This document shows positions 7,649 to 16,683 of a stretch of DNA of 64,000 bases, piece after piece. The notes beneath the pieces are model-generated. The model was not told where the DNA came from, searched no databases, and saw nothing but the letters and a program-made list of their open reading frames with translations. Source of the stretch: Gracilimonas sediminicola (GTDB taxonomy: Bacteria > Bacteroidota > Rhodothermia > Balneolales > Balneolaceae); assembly GCF_024320785.1 (NCBI RefSeq), contig NZ_JANDBC010000002.1, forward strand, positions 62,001 to 126,000, given 5' to 3'. The stretch's first letter is position 1. The number at the start of each line of letters is the position of its first letter. A program made the position numbers and the translations under genes.

Positions 7649-9481
7649 TTAAGCGTAAACTTCCGGGCTGCGCTTTTTCTTGATTCTTCCACCCTTGGAT
7701 TTCGAAAAAGGCTCATCACCTTTAGACTTTCGATTTCCTCTTTTGGATTTGGAACCGACTTTCCCTTTTCCTTTATAGCTTCCGGATGAGGATCCATTTG
7801 AAGAAGATCCGGATCCGTTACTATCAGGCTTGGCCAATTCTACGGAAAGATCACGGCCTTCAAACTGAGTTCCGTTTACAGCATCGAATAGCTTGGCATC
7901 AAAACCTTCTTCCACTTCAAAGAAAGAGAAGTTATTCTGAATATCGATTTTGCCAAAATTCGGCTTCTTGCCATTCAACTGCTCGTTCACAACTCCCATC
8001 AAACGGGCCGGATTAAGTCCGTCACGGTTACCAACATTCAGGAAGTATCGGGTAAACCCTTCTTCAGCATGTCTTCCGCTTCCGCCGGAATTACTTCTTC
8101 CATTGTTCTTACGGGAAGAGTTATTACGGTTGTTATTATTCTTTGATCTACCGGCTGAGGCATTGATATCGCCTGCTTGCTGGTAATATTCCAGAATCTG
8201 GTTGAATTCCATGGAAACAAAATGTTGAATCAGTTCCTGCCAGCCAAGATCGGCTAATTTCTCATACACCTGAGGCAGATACTTCTCAATCTGCTTTTCG
8301 TTAACTTCGGTAGCCTTCAGCTTGTCCACCATATCCATCATGCGAACTCCGCATACTTCTTCTCCTTTTGGAACATCCTGCTTGATGAATTCTTTTCCGG
8401 ACATTTTTTCCAGCGCCCGAACTCTGCCCATTTCACGGGTGTGAATAATGGAAACGGCAATACCGCTATTCCCAGCGCGACCAGTACGGCCACTTCGGTG
8501 AATATACACTTCCAGGTCATCCGGCAGGTTGTAGTTGATAACGTGCGTCAGGTTATCGACATCAAGTCCACGTGCGGCTACATCTGTAGCTACCAGCAAC
8601 TGGAGTTCCTTGGTGCGGAACCGGTTCATTACTTCATCGCGCTGAGCTTGAGACAAATCTCCATTCAGTAAATCAGCATTATACCCTTCTTTCGAAAGCT
8701 TGGATGCCACTTCAGAAGTTTCGCGTCGTGTTCTGCAAAAAATAATCCCATAAATATCAGGATTTACATCCGCAATTCGCTTGAGGGCATCATACCGGTC
8801 TTTGGCGTGAACCATGTAGTAATGGTGCTCCACATTGAGGGCACCCGAGTTGCGGGCGTTTACTTCAATCTCTTCAGGATTGTTCATGTATTTCCGCGCC
8901 ATTTTGGAAATCTGCTTCGGCATGGTAGCAGAAAAAAGCAGCGTTTGTTTTCCTTTGGGAGTGTCCGCTAAAATAGCATCCAGGTCATCCTGGAAGCCCA
9001 TATTCAGCATTTCATCAGCTTCATCAAGTACCAGAGAACGTACGTTGGTTACGTCCAGTTTACGGCGACGAATCAGGTCCAGCATTCTGCCCGGAGTTCC
9101 GATTACAACCTGGCATCCGTTGTTAAGTGCGCGAATTTGGGTAGAGATATTAGCTCCGCCATACACGGCCACTGTTTTAATTCCTTTTTGATGCTTGGCG
9201 AATGACTTAAGGTCTTTGGCAATTTGAATAGCCAGCTCGCGGGTTGGTGATAACACCAGTACCTGCACATTGTTTGAGTTGGCATCAACCTGTTGAAGTA
9301 CAGGCATACCAAAAGCGCCGGTTTTACCCGTTCCGGTTTGGGCAAGCGCAATCAGGTCGCGCTGTGAAGCCAGAATGGTAGGGATAGCCCTGGACTGTAC
9401 TTCGGTTGGGGTTTCAAAGCCAAGATCTTCAACGGCTTGGCATATTTCGGGCGATAAGCCCAGTTCTTTGAACGATGACAT
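7649..9481 (-). CDS. deaD: DEAD-box RNA helicase DeaD/CsdA
   Basis: A 610-residue ATP-dependent RNA helicase that unwinds structured RNA, typically in ribosome assembly and cold adaptation. All motifs are visible in order: Q-motif region (SSFKELGLS), motif I AQTGTGKT, Ia PTRELA, Ib TPGR, II DEAD (about residue 155), III SAT, IV IIFCRT, V ARGLD and VI HRSGRTGRAG. After the helicase core comes a basic, Asn/Ser-rich linker. Next is a DbpA-type RNA-binding domain (FTRYFLNVGNRDGLNP to about 545), then a Ser/Gly/Lys-rich tail ending in KKKRSPEVYA that should help bind RNA. This architecture matches CsdA rather than RhlE or SrmB. The 5' leader appears long and structured. It is a single gene, convergent with the membrane protein at 6869. 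Confidence 0.95.
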   Translation of the reverse strand: MSSFKELGLSPEICQAVEDLGFETPTEVQSRAIPTILASQRDLIALAQTGTGKTGAFGMPVLQQVDANSNNVQVLVLSPTRELAIQIAKDLKSFAKHQKGIKTVAVYGGANISTQIRALNNGCQVVIGTPGRMLDLIRRRKLDVTNVRSLVLDEADEMLNMGFQDDLDAILADTPKGKQTLLFSATMPKQISKMARKYMNNPEEIEVNARNSGALNVEHHYYMVHAKDRYDALKRIADVNPDIYGIIFCRTRRETSEVASKLSKEGYNADLLNGDLSQAQRDEVMNRFRTKELQLLVATDVAARGLDVDNLTHVINYNLPDDLEVYIHRSGRTGRAGNSGIAVSIIHTREMGRVRALEKMSGKEFIKQDVPKGEEVCGVRMMDMVDKLKATEVNEKQIEKYLPQVYEKLADLGWQELIQHFVSMEFNQILEYYQQAGDINASAGRSKNNNNRNNSSRKNNGRSNSGGSGRHAEEGFTRYFLNVGNRDGLNPARLMGVVNEQLNGKKPNFGKIDIQNNFSFFEVEEGFDAKLFDAVNGTQFEGRDLSVELAKPDSNGSGSSSNGSSSGSYKGKGKVGSKSKRGNRKSKGDEPFSKSKGGRIKKKRSPEVYA

Positions 9482-9850
9482 AAATTGTATTCGGTTTTAT
9501 CCCGTACAAAGAAATTTGTGCTGCGCGTTGATCTTGCCCGGAATCATTAATTGGTAAGGTGAGCTAATGACAAGAGGCAAGCACGACTGCTTGATTCATA
9601 AAGGCCAGCAAGGTTCTATAAACCTGAAAGGTTTTCTCTCGAAAACCGGGTTGTTCCAGTCTTATCGCGAACTCACAAATTCAGTAAGCCCCTAAGATAC
9701 ATATAAAAACCTTCTGTTATGAGATTTCACCCAATTAATTTTCTACCCCGTTTTTAGCTTGTATTAGTTTGAAACCAAACGAATCCCCTATACAATGTGC
9801 CGTGTTATGATTAGATTAACGGCCGAATTCATGAATTGACCATCAAAAGC
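9482..9850. promoter_or_regulatory. Divergent leader region of deaD and the carbonic anhydrase gene
   Basis: A gap of about 370 bases with no coding capacity. At 9620-9647 two hairpins share bases and exclude each other: AAACCT-GAA-AGGTTT (9620-9634) and GGTTTT-CTCTCG-AAAACC (9630-9647). On the minus strand they would fall 140-165 bases upstream of the deaD start, within a long leader if the promoter lies beyond them. Cold-shock helicase genes often have long structured leaders, so an RNA switch is a reasonable but unproven reading. The rest must contain promoters for both genes. Confidence 0.35.
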
Positions 9851-10537
9851 ATGCAGTACATTACCAAGCACTATTCCGAAGCTGAACCTCTTTCTTTAGT
9901 TGAGAAGAACATTCTGAAAGAGATAGAGAAACACGGAATGCGTCCCGAACAATGCATATGGGGAACCTCGGTTTGCAGTGACGAGGTCAACAACTCTTTG
10001 GACGGAATGAGCCGTCATTTTGCCGCACCCGGCCCCTTTCGGTTTGGGGGTATTTCAGGAATCCCTTTTACCGGGAAAACCGGATTTCGTGCTTTTGCCA
10101 GCCATATCCCGGATGATGGCGGTGCTGTTATTGTGTTCGGGCCTCACATCGGGATTTCAAAAAATGGCACCGCCGGCGAATTAATGCGGGAAGGTCAGGC
10201 TGAATCTTCTACCTGTTGCGGTTCTTTGGTTGCCGGACTCGAGAGTGTAAAAGCCGGCAACGTATTGATGATTTCTCATGATGACTACCAGCAGGGCCAG
10301 GTTAATAAGCTGCTGATTGAGAATTACGAAGACATCAAAAAAGCGGACAATCAGATCTTAAAAATCACCGATATTGCTTACCACCAAATAAAGAGGGAGC
10401 TCACTGATATAGTATCTGCCTGTATCGAAAACCTGGGAAATAGTCCCCTCTTATTGATAGGAGGAATCGTTATCAACACCGATGCTGATCAGGAAGATTT
10501 CTTTGAAATTAGAGATATATCCGTTTTCAATTCATAA
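9851..10537 (+). CDS. LCIB/LCIC-type beta-carbonic anhydrase
   Basis: A 228-residue protein from the ATG at 9851; an in-frame TTG at 9836 is the alternative start. The sequence closely resembles the Limiting-CO2-Inducible B/C family of algae and bacteria. The N-terminal part has SVCSDEVN with C42; then come GGISGIPFTGKTGFRAF, SHIPDDG with H85, FGPHIGIS, and a Cys pair in STCCGS near C123. In structurally known LCIB proteins the zinc is held by Cys-His-Cys at matching places, beside an Asp/Arg pair that D44 and R80 could supply. Members interconvert CO2 and bicarbonate. There is no signal peptide, so it is cytoplasmic. No carbon-fixation genes are nearby, so a role in anaplerosis or pH balance is more likely than carbon concentration. 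Confidence 0.8.
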   Translation: MQYITKHYSEAEPLSLVEKNILKEIEKHGMRPEQCIWGTSVCSDEVNNSLDGMSRHFAAPGPFRFGGISGIPFTGKTGFRAFASHIPDDGGAVIVFGPHIGISKNGTAGELMREGQAESSTCCGSLVAGLESVKAGNVLMISHDDYQQGQVNKLLIENYEDIKKADNQILKITDIAYHQIKRELTDIVSACIENLGNSPLLLIGGIVINTDADQEDFFEIRDISVFNS

Positions 10538-10618
10538 AAGAGTATCTTCATTTCTTTTGTTCAGCACTGCACTTTTATGCAAGCTACCCTTCAGGTCAAC
10601 TTTAACTAAATAGATCCT

Positions 10619-11512
10619 ATGATGCGTATATGTTTAATGATGTTACTTACCGGTTTTTTTATTTCCTGTACGGCTAATGAGACAAAAACGACACCGGTCA
10701 ACTGGGAAACCGTTCAGGATACCACTGATATCGCCTTTACCATTAGCGGACTGGATGGCCCCGAGGCTGTTCGTTTTGACCCTGAGCAAAATATCTATTT
10801 CATTTCTAATTTTACCGGAGGCGGGAACACGCAGGACTCCACCGGTTTTATAACTAAAGCGGATGCAGAGGGAAATATCCTGAATCTCAAATTCATGACC
10901 GGCACTGCTGATGCTCCCCTTCATGCTCCAAGAGGCATGTTCATCATTGAAAACACACTATGGGCCGCGGATGTTCTGGGAGTACACGGCTTTGATAAAT
11001 CAACCGGTGAACAAACGGCTTTTATTGATTTTTCGGATTTTGAAATTGGCTTCTTGAATGATATCTCAGCCGATGCGGAAGGCACATTGTTTGTGACAGA
11101 TACCGGGACCAGCCGGGTTTTTAAAGTTGAAGCCGGCACGCCTTCCATTTATCTGGACTCACTTCCCGAAGCTCCCAATGGAATAACACTGAATCCCGGG
11201 AATCAACAGTTTGTTTTGGCTCCGTGGGGTGGTGATCAAATTTTCCGTTCTTTCAGCAGTTCGGATGATTTGAACGAATACGCAGCCCTGGAAGGCGGTT
11301 ATTTTGACGGCATCGAGTTTCTTCAGTCAAATTTATTGGCTGCCAGCCAGCAGGATTCCAGCATCCGTTATTTTGACGGCTCTGAAAGCACAATCCTGAT
11401 CAAAACCACTGGCCGACCGGCCGATATCGGAATTAACACCAATCTGAATCATATAGCCGTTCCGTATATTGCTTTAGATCGCGTAGACGTTTGGAATCTT
11501 TCAAAACAATAG
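10619..11512 (+). CDS. Lipoprotein with SMP-30/NHL-like beta-propeller
   Basis: A 297-residue lipoprotein. The N-terminus MMRICLMMLLTGFFISCTAN is a lipoprotein signal with Cys near residue 17, so the protein is lipid-anchored in the envelope. The rest has repeated propeller blades with motifs such as GPEAVRFDPEQNIYFISNF, APRGMFIIENTLWAAD, LNDISADAEGTLFVTDTGTSRVF and PNGITLNPGN. This is the pattern of SMP-30/gluconolactonase-like and NHL six-blade propellers. Metal-ligand residues typical of true gluconolactonases (Glu, Asn, Asp) could be E49, N143 or D-rich positions but cannot be assigned by eye, so the substrate is unknown. It precedes the GAF kinase by only 14 bases and may be co-transcribed with it, possibly as a periplasmic partner. 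Confidence 0.75.
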   Translation: MMRICLMMLLTGFFISCTANETKTTPVNWETVQDTTDIAFTISGLDGPEAVRFDPEQNIYFISNFTGGGNTQDSTGFITKADAEGNILNLKFMTGTADAPLHAPRGMFIIENTLWAADVLGVHGFDKSTGEQTAFIDFSDFEIGFLNDISADAEGTLFVTDTGTSRVFKVEAGTPSIYLDSLPEAPNGITLNPGNQQFVLAPWGGDQIFRSFSSSDDLNEYAALEGGYFDGIEFLQSNLLAASQQDSSIRYFDGSESTILIKTTGRPADIGINTNLNHIAVPYIALDRVDVWNLSKQ

Positions 11513-11526
11513 GCCTTTAGCATTTT

Positions 11527-12729
11527 ATGTCTGACACTTCAGCTCTGATCCCTGAAAACGAATTTGAGCGAGCTTTAAAACTATCTGAATATGATATTGA
11601 CTATTCGGAAATTCACGGGAAATTAGATGATTTAACCCGGCTTGCAGCTCATGTGGCCGGCACTCCCATTTCACTCATCAACCTGTTGGATACAACCACC
11701 CAGTGGACGGTTTCGAAAGTGGGACTTGATGTACTTCAAACTCCCCGGGAAGAAACCGTTTGCCAGTATGTGATACTCGATGATGATTCCGTTGAGGTGG
11801 AAGACATGACGGAAGACGAACGCTTTAAGGATAAAGAGTATGTCAAGAACTCCCCTCATATAAAGTATTACTATGGAGTGCCACTCAAATCTCCGGATGG
11901 CCACCGAATCGGGGCTATGTGTGTAATGGATACCGATGAACATGACCTTTCTCCTGAGAAAGAATCATTTCTGAAAATCATTGCGAATGAGGTCATCACC
12001 CGAATTGAATATGAGCAGAAACTGAAGCTGATGCGCCACAGCGTGGATGAGCTTAAGGAAATACAGCGCAAAGTAAGTCATGATATCCGCGGGCCGATTG
12101 GAGGAATTATTGGTATTGCTGAAATCCTTCGCGACCAGGCCGAGGAAAGCAAAATGGAAGAATTCATGCAGCTTCTGGAGTTGATCAACAAAGGCGGGCG
12201 ATCGGTGCTGGATTTAGCGGATGAGATTCTAAGTACCTATGATGATCAATCAGATCAAACAAAGCTCCTCAAAAACCAGCTTACCCTCGAAATTTTACAG
12301 AAGAAACTTGAAAATCTCTATAAACCCCAGGCGCTCAATAAGTCCATAGATTATAATGTAGTGATAAGTAATGGTCATCAGGGACTTACTTTTCCCAAGC
12401 ATAAATTACTGCAGATATTCGGGAACCTGATTTCCAACGCTATCAAATTCACCCCGGAAAATGGAAATGTAGAGGTGAACCTGGATATCAAAAAGCCTGA
12501 TTTAGAGCTGATTGGTGTAATCAAAGACAGTGGTGTGGGCATGACCGATGAGCAAATAAAGGAAATTATGAGCAACCGCGGACGTTCAACACAAGGAACC
12601 GGGCACGAGCGAGGTTTTGGATTTGGATTCAAGCTGGCTAAACACCTGATTGAATCCGTAAACGGTTCCCTCTTGATAGAATCCAAAAAGAATGAGGGGA
12701 CGGAGATCACCGTAAATATCCCTCTTTAA
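11527..12729 (+). CDS. GAF-domain histidine kinase
   Basis: A 400-residue soluble sensor kinase. An N-terminal GAF domain (about 20-165) has the usual LTRLAAHVAGTPISLINLLD strand-helix and HIKYYYGVPLKSPDGHRIGAMCVMD. A HisKA domain follows with the phospho-His in KVSHDIRGPIGGIIG (about residue 187). The HATPase domain has N-box GNLISNAIKFTPENG, DSGVGM and GFGFGFKLAKHLIES. No membrane segment or receiver domain is present. GAF domains of this subgroup, close to bacteriophytochrome-like and OmpR-type soluble kinases, sense small molecules or redox state; the ligand here is unknown. The gene lies 14 bases after the lipoprotein and 22 before an outer-membrane barrel gene. No cognate regulator is adjacent. 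Confidence 0.9.
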   Translation: MSDTSALIPENEFERALKLSEYDIDYSEIHGKLDDLTRLAAHVAGTPISLINLLDTTTQWTVSKVGLDVLQTPREETVCQYVILDDDSVEVEDMTEDERFKDKEYVKNSPHIKYYYGVPLKSPDGHRIGAMCVMDTDEHDLSPEKESFLKIIANEVITRIEYEQKLKLMRHSVDELKEIQRKVSHDIRGPIGGIIGIAEILRDQAEESKMEEFMQLLELINKGGRSVLDLADEILSTYDDQSDQTKLLKNQLTLEILQKKLENLYKPQALNKSIDYNVVISNGHQGLTFPKHKLLQIFGNLISNAIKFTPENGNVEVNLDIKKPDLELIGVIKDSGVGMTDEQIKEIMSNRGRSTQGTGHERGFGFGFKLAKHLIESVNGSLLIESKKNEGTEITVNIPL

Positions 12730-12751
12730 TCTCACAAAACTGAGGTTATGA

Positions 12752-13828
12752 ATGCGAACTTATTCAGGCACTATTCTTCTTGGTCTTATTCTTTGTGTAT
12801 TATCAAAGCCACTAAGTGCCCAAGTTAAAAACCAAGCTTTGAGAGGATTCCCTGTTGTTTTCTACACTGAAGAGACGAGTTTTGCCGTAGGTGGACTCGG
12901 TATCTTCACCTTCGATTTTGAAAACAACCTGGATTCAGGCAAACCATCTCAAATCAACTTCGGGGCAGCCTATACTCTGGAAAAACAGCTCCTCCTTTAC
13001 TTTCCTTATGAGCTTTATCTTCAACAGAATAACTGGCGGCTGGATGGAGAAATTGGATACTATCGATATACCTACAAATATTACGGGATAGGAAGCAACA
13101 CCCCGGAAAGTAACGAAGAAACCTACCGGGTTAACTTTCCCCGCATTCAGATAAACGCGCTTCATAAGGTCAGCAGAAATATCTATGCCGGGGTAAGCTA
13201 TTGGTACGACCGTTACGATATGACTAACATTCAATCCGGAGGCTTACTGGATACCAATAACCCAACAGGAACCGCGGGTGGTACTCACTCCGGCATCGGT
13301 ATATCATCTGTGTTTGATACAAGAGACAATATTTTCTATACAGAATCCGGAAGCTACCTGGAGCTTCAGGGACTCATAGATCAGTCTTGGACCGGGAGCG
13401 ATTATGACTTTTTTCAGCTTTCATTGGATGCCCGAACGTTCCATACCAACGCTTACGATCATACCCTCGGGTTTAATTTTGTGAGCAAATTTACCGGTGG
13501 CAACGTGCCGTTTCAGAAGCTGGCATTGCTGGGCGGACCAAAGCAAATGCGCGGTTACCTCGAGGGCCGATATCGCGATAAGGTGTACCTGACTACTCAA
13601 GCTGAATATAGGGTTCCTGTGTATAAACGGTTTGGCGCAGTCATTTTCGCATCGGTGGGGAATGTAGCCCAAAACCTCTCTGATTTCCCATTGACAAACC
13701 TGAAATGGACCCTTGGCCCGGGGTTACGCTACATGATTGATGAAAACCGCAAGGTCAACATTCGGCTGGATGCCGGCTTCGGCCCGGGAGTAAGTGGTTT
13801 TGTGCTCACCATCGGCGAAGCCTTTTAA
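12752..13828 (+). CDS. Outer-membrane Omp85/BamA-like barrel protein
   Basis: A 358-residue secreted protein with signal peptide MRTYSGTILLGLILCVLSKPLSAQ. It consists of alternating aromatic-rich amphipathic strands, as in the surface-antigen (bacterial D15) barrel. Typical parts are INFGAAYTLEKQLLLYFPYELYL, GIGSNTPES, GIGISSVFDTRDNIFYTESGSYLEL, the late LLGGPKQMRGYLEGRYRD (the conserved RGY/RGF turn of Omp85 barrels), LTTQAEYRVPV and a final strand ending FVLTIGEAF with a C-terminal aromatic residue. There are no POTRA domains, so it is not BamA itself. It fits small BamA/TamA-like barrels of unknown cargo, common in Bacteroidota. It ends exactly where the convergent DUF547 gene ends. Confidence 0.82.
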   Translation: MRTYSGTILLGLILCVLSKPLSAQVKNQALRGFPVVFYTEETSFAVGGLGIFTFDFENNLDSGKPSQINFGAAYTLEKQLLLYFPYELYLQQNNWRLDGEIGYYRYTYKYYGIGSNTPESNEETYRVNFPRIQINALHKVSRNIYAGVSYWYDRYDMTNIQSGGLLDTNNPTGTAGGTHSGIGISSVFDTRDNIFYTESGSYLELQGLIDQSWTGSDYDFFQLSLDARTFHTNAYDHTLGFNFVSKFTGGNVPFQKLALLGGPKQMRGYLEGRYRDKVYLTTQAEYRVPVYKRFGAVIFASVGNVAQNLSDFPLTNLKWTLGPGLRYMIDENRKVNIRLDAGFGPGVSGFVLTIGEAF

Positions 13829-14644
13829 TCAGATATCTTTATAATTACCCAGTTCCAGCGTCCAATCGTATTCTTTAAATTCAACGGAAGGGTCGGCATC
13901 CTGAGGGACGATTTCATAATCTTTAAGCATTTGTACAGCTCCGCTTTTTCCACCAAAGTCAGCACGGAACCAGCTCATAAGCTTATTTACGACTACCCTG
14001 TTTTCTTCCGGATAATAGTCCGTTGTTTTTTCCAGGTATTGTTTCGTGGTGATGTCCAGCTGCTCGTTCACCCGGTCCGGATCGTAGGCGGCGATATAAG
14101 GACAGGCTGCAGCTCCACAATTGAGTGCAAAGTGAATGCGGGGGTCAACTTCATCCCATCGAAATTTCTTTTCATATCCACCGGGAAATGGATTGCTGGC
14201 ATACCCACCGGAAATTTTAACTTTGGATCTTCTGATAATGCCATGCTCAATATCATCAAAGCTTACATCCTTTCCGGCAATGGTTATTTGGGGGGATGAG
14301 AAAAAGTTATAACCAAATACCGAATCCCGGTCCTCAAACAACTCCGGATCTTCAGTCAAAATAATTTGCACGTAGGCGTTATATACATTCAGCCAAAATG
14401 CCTTCCGTTCTCCTTCCGAATCCAGGCTTTCCTTTAACTCTTTTTCGGATACATTCGCTAGTTTTTCCTGAATCGCTTTTGTTGATTTGCCCTGTCTGAG
14501 ATTCTCAATCATTTGCTCGGAAAGTTCGGCGTAAGTCATTGCATCCAGGTTTAAGGAGTCTGCCGATATTTCATCCTGCGCCTGACCATCAACTGAGGCC
14601 AGGACTCCGGCCATTAATAAAACACTAAAAAGTATATTCTTCAT
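13829..14644 (-). CDS. DUF547-domain secreted protein
   Basis: A 271-residue protein from the ATG at 14642-14644 (MKNILFSVLLMAG), chosen because it opens a clear signal peptide ending near GQAQ; the frame extends upstream without one. The body matches DUF547: NVYNAYVQIILTE, the Ser/Gly-rich middle, and the hallmark HFALNCGAAACPYIAAYDP with a Cys pair around residues 187-192. DUF547 has been compared with papain-like/transglutaminase folds because of its conserved Cys and His, but no activity is established. Proteins of this family are exported and often lie near glycosyltransferase or rSAM-associated genes. Here the divergent neighbour is a TIGR04283-type glycosyltransferase, a combination that may reflect a shared pathway. 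Confidence 0.88.
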   Translation of the reverse strand: MKNILFSVLLMAGVLASVDGQAQDEISADSLNLDAMTYAELSEQMIENLRQGKSTKAIQEKLANVSEKELKESLDSEGERKAFWLNVYNAYVQIILTEDPELFEDRDSVFGYNFFSSPQITIAGKDVSFDDIEHGIIRRSKVKISGGYASNPFPGGYEKKFRWDEVDPRIHFALNCGAAACPYIAAYDPDRVNEQLDITTKQYLEKTTDYYPEENRVVVNKLMSWFRADFGGKSGAVQMLKDYEIVPQDADPSVEFKEYDWTLELGNYKDI

Positions 14645-14729
14645 TTTGTTATTCTTTTTGAATATTAAAACATCTGTCAAGCCCAACACATCGTATTGAC
14701 TATCCAAAGCCGATTAATCTTACTGTGAA

Positions 14730-15425
14730 ATGCTGAGCATCATTGTCCCTACATATAACGAAGAAAACTCCATATTGGATTTATTGATTCACTTGAGTGA
14801 TGCCATAGGCCCTTCCGATGAACTATTGGTTGTGGATGGAGGCAGCTCTGACAAAACCATTGGCATTGTTGAGGAAAATGGGTTTACCTGTCTAAAGTCA
14901 CCCAGAAAAGGCCGCGCAGCCCAAATGAATTTCGGTGCAAAAAAATCAACCGGAGAGGTGCTCTATTTCGTCCATGCCGATACCTTTCCTCCGGCCACCT
15001 TTCGGTATGATATTAAGGAGGCTTTGACTCAGGGCTATGAATCCGGTTGTTACCGCTACCGGTTTGATAGGAACCATCCCCTTTTAAAAATCAATGCCTA
15101 CTGTACCCGTTTTGACCGTTTGATGTGCCGGGGCGGTGATCAAACCCTGTTCATCAAAAGAGACTTATTTGACGAGTTAGGCGGCTTTCGGGAAGATTTT
15201 ATGATTATGGAGGATTACGATTTAATTCAGAAAATCCAGTCTCGTGCCGGGTTTCGTATTATCCCCAAAAACGCCACCGTCTCTGCCCGTAAATACGACA
15301 ACAACGGCTACTTTCGGGTGAACTTCGCCAACCTGGTTATCTTTATGATGTACTTCGCCGGTTTATCCCAGGAAACCATGGTTCACGCCTACAAAAACCT
15401 GATCATCCATCCCAAGTTTGATTGA
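14730..15425 (+). CDS. Family 2 glycosyltransferase (TIGR04283 type)
   Basis: A 231-residue GT-A-fold transferase. It begins with IIVPTYNEENSI, has the nucleotide-binding VVDGGSSDKT, a KGRAAQMNFGA segment and the metal-binding strand YFVHADT (DxD equivalent, about residue 88). Later come GGDQTLFIKRDLFDELGGF and MEDYDL, the catalytic ED motif. The C-terminal MMYFAGLSQETM region is amphipathic and may touch the membrane. The sequence matches the short GT2 subgroup often annotated as rSAM/selenodomain-associated transferase 2. The acceptor is unknown. The gene is divergent from DUF547, with 85 bases between the starts for promoters. Confidence 0.88.
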   Translation: MLSIIVPTYNEENSILDLLIHLSDAIGPSDELLVVDGGSSDKTIGIVEENGFTCLKSPRKGRAAQMNFGAKKSTGEVLYFVHADTFPPATFRYDIKEALTQGYESGCYRYRFDRNHPLLKINAYCTRFDRLMCRGGDQTLFIKRDLFDELGGFREDFMIMEDYDLIQKIQSRAGFRIIPKNATVSARKYDNNGYFRVNFANLVIFMMYFAGLSQETMVHAYKNLIIHPKFD

Positions 15426-15470
15426 GAACTGAATCAGCTAACCGGCACCCCATTACCAATTGAACATATG

Positions 15471-15548
15471 AAGATCCTTCGGCAAAAGCCTCAGGATGAC
15501 TCGATTCACTTCAATATTCATTGTTGAGTGTTCAATATTCAATATTCG
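15471..15548. repeat. Intergenic palindromic repeat with AT-rich satellite
   Basis: The 5' part (15471-15500) has the form AAGATCCTTC...TCAGGATGAC. This dyad, related to the widespread GTCATCCTGA...GAAGGATCTT intergenic repeat, can fold into a short hairpin. It is followed by a run of CAATATTC units (about 15513-15548). Lying between convergent genes, it could end transcription or be a dispersed REP-like unit. There is one copy in this window. Confidence 0.5.
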
Positions 15549-15552
15549 GGCC

Positions 15553-16683
15553 TCAGCCCGTCGTTTTCTTATAGCGATTGATGGAGATCAGCAGCAACAC
15601 ACTACCCATCCCGATCAGTGTATAAACCATAAACTGAATTTCTTTCCAGCCGGCCCCCTTCAATAACACCATCCGCATAATCTTAATGAAATAAGCCACC
15701 GGGTTAGCCAGTGTCAGCTGTTGTGCCCACTCCGGCATGCTTTCAATGGGAGTGAACAATCCGCCCATCAGTATAAAAATGACCATAATGAACCAGGCAA
15801 TAAACATAGCCTGCTGCTGGGTGTGGGTCAGCGTTGAAATAAGAAGTCCAAGCGCTTGAATAACAATCAAAAAGATCCCCGCTACCACCAGCACCGTTGC
15901 AAGGCTACCCAAAAAAGGAATCTGAAAACCATAGCGGGCCAGGGCCAGGCCAATGAGTAAATCCACCATTCCAATCACCCAGAATGGAAGCAGCTTCCCG
16001 ATCATAAACTGGTATTTGCGGATGGGTGTTACATTCAGCTGTTCAATGGTTCCAATCTCCTGTTCCCGGACAATATTCATCCCCGATAAAAACACGCCGA
16101 TCATGGAAACAAGCACCACCAAAATGCCCGGCACCATATAGGTTATATAATCCAGGTTCGGATTGTACCAGTTTTGGGGGATGATATTTATTGATTTGGC
16201 TTGTTTAATCTGCTGCCCCGCCTGTTCAATATTTAGCTTAGTCAAAACTTCGGTGTTCAGATCATTCAGGATAGATGCACTGTATGATTGAATAAGACCG
16301 GCCGTACTGCCGTCCACAGCGTCAATTATCAGCTGCAGATCTGCCTGCTTTCCGGTTGAGGCATCCTTTCCAAATTCAGAAGGAATGTGAATGATCATCT
16401 TAACCAAGCCCGCATTCATAGCATCAAGTGCTTCCTCCCGGTCAAATGTTTCCAGCTTCAGGGTGAAGTAGCCGGTAGCCTGAAATTTCGCCGTCAGCTC
16501 CCTGGAAAGTTCGGACTGATCCCTGTCAATCAGGGCAAAGTCAACCTCTTTCAGCTCATAGGTTGCGGCAAAGGAAAGAACCAGGAGCTGAACCACCGGC
16601 ATCACAAACAGGATAGGCAACATCGCTTTGTTACGAAAAATCTGCAGGAACTCTTTGCGAAGTAAAACCCGGATGATATTCAT
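15553..16683 (-). CDS. ABC-2 type efflux permease (YbhR-like)
   Basis: A 376-residue inner-membrane subunit from the ATG at 16681-16683 (MNIIRVLLRKEFLQIFRNK). That start overlaps the stop of the upstream permease in an ATGA, so the longer frame upstream is spurious. The layout is one N-terminal helix (about 20-40), a large periplasmic domain (about 45-175), then five helices. The ABC-2 signature loop IVREQEIGTIEQLNVTPI couples it to the ATPase. GGLFTPIESMPEWAQ follows in the late loop, and the protein ends RYKKTTG. It is the last gene of the efflux operon and should pair with the permease at 16680 to form the transport channel. The substrate is unknown; relatives export drugs or bile-salt-like compounds. 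Confidence 0.9.
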   Translation of the reverse strand: MNIIRVLLRKEFLQIFRNKAMLPILFVMPVVQLLVLSFAATYELKEVDFALIDRDQSELSRELTAKFQATGYFTLKLETFDREEALDAMNAGLVKMIIHIPSEFGKDASTGKQADLQLIIDAVDGSTAGLIQSYSASILNDLNTEVLTKLNIEQAGQQIKQAKSINIIPQNWYNPNLDYITYMVPGILVVLVSMIGVFLSGMNIVREQEIGTIEQLNVTPIRKYQFMIGKLLPFWVIGMVDLLIGLALARYGFQIPFLGSLATVLVVAGIFLIVIQALGLLISTLTHTQQQAMFIAWFIMVIFILMGGLFTPIESMPEWAQQLTLANPVAYFIKIMRMVLLKGAGWKEIQFMVYTLIGMGSVLLLISINRYKKTTG

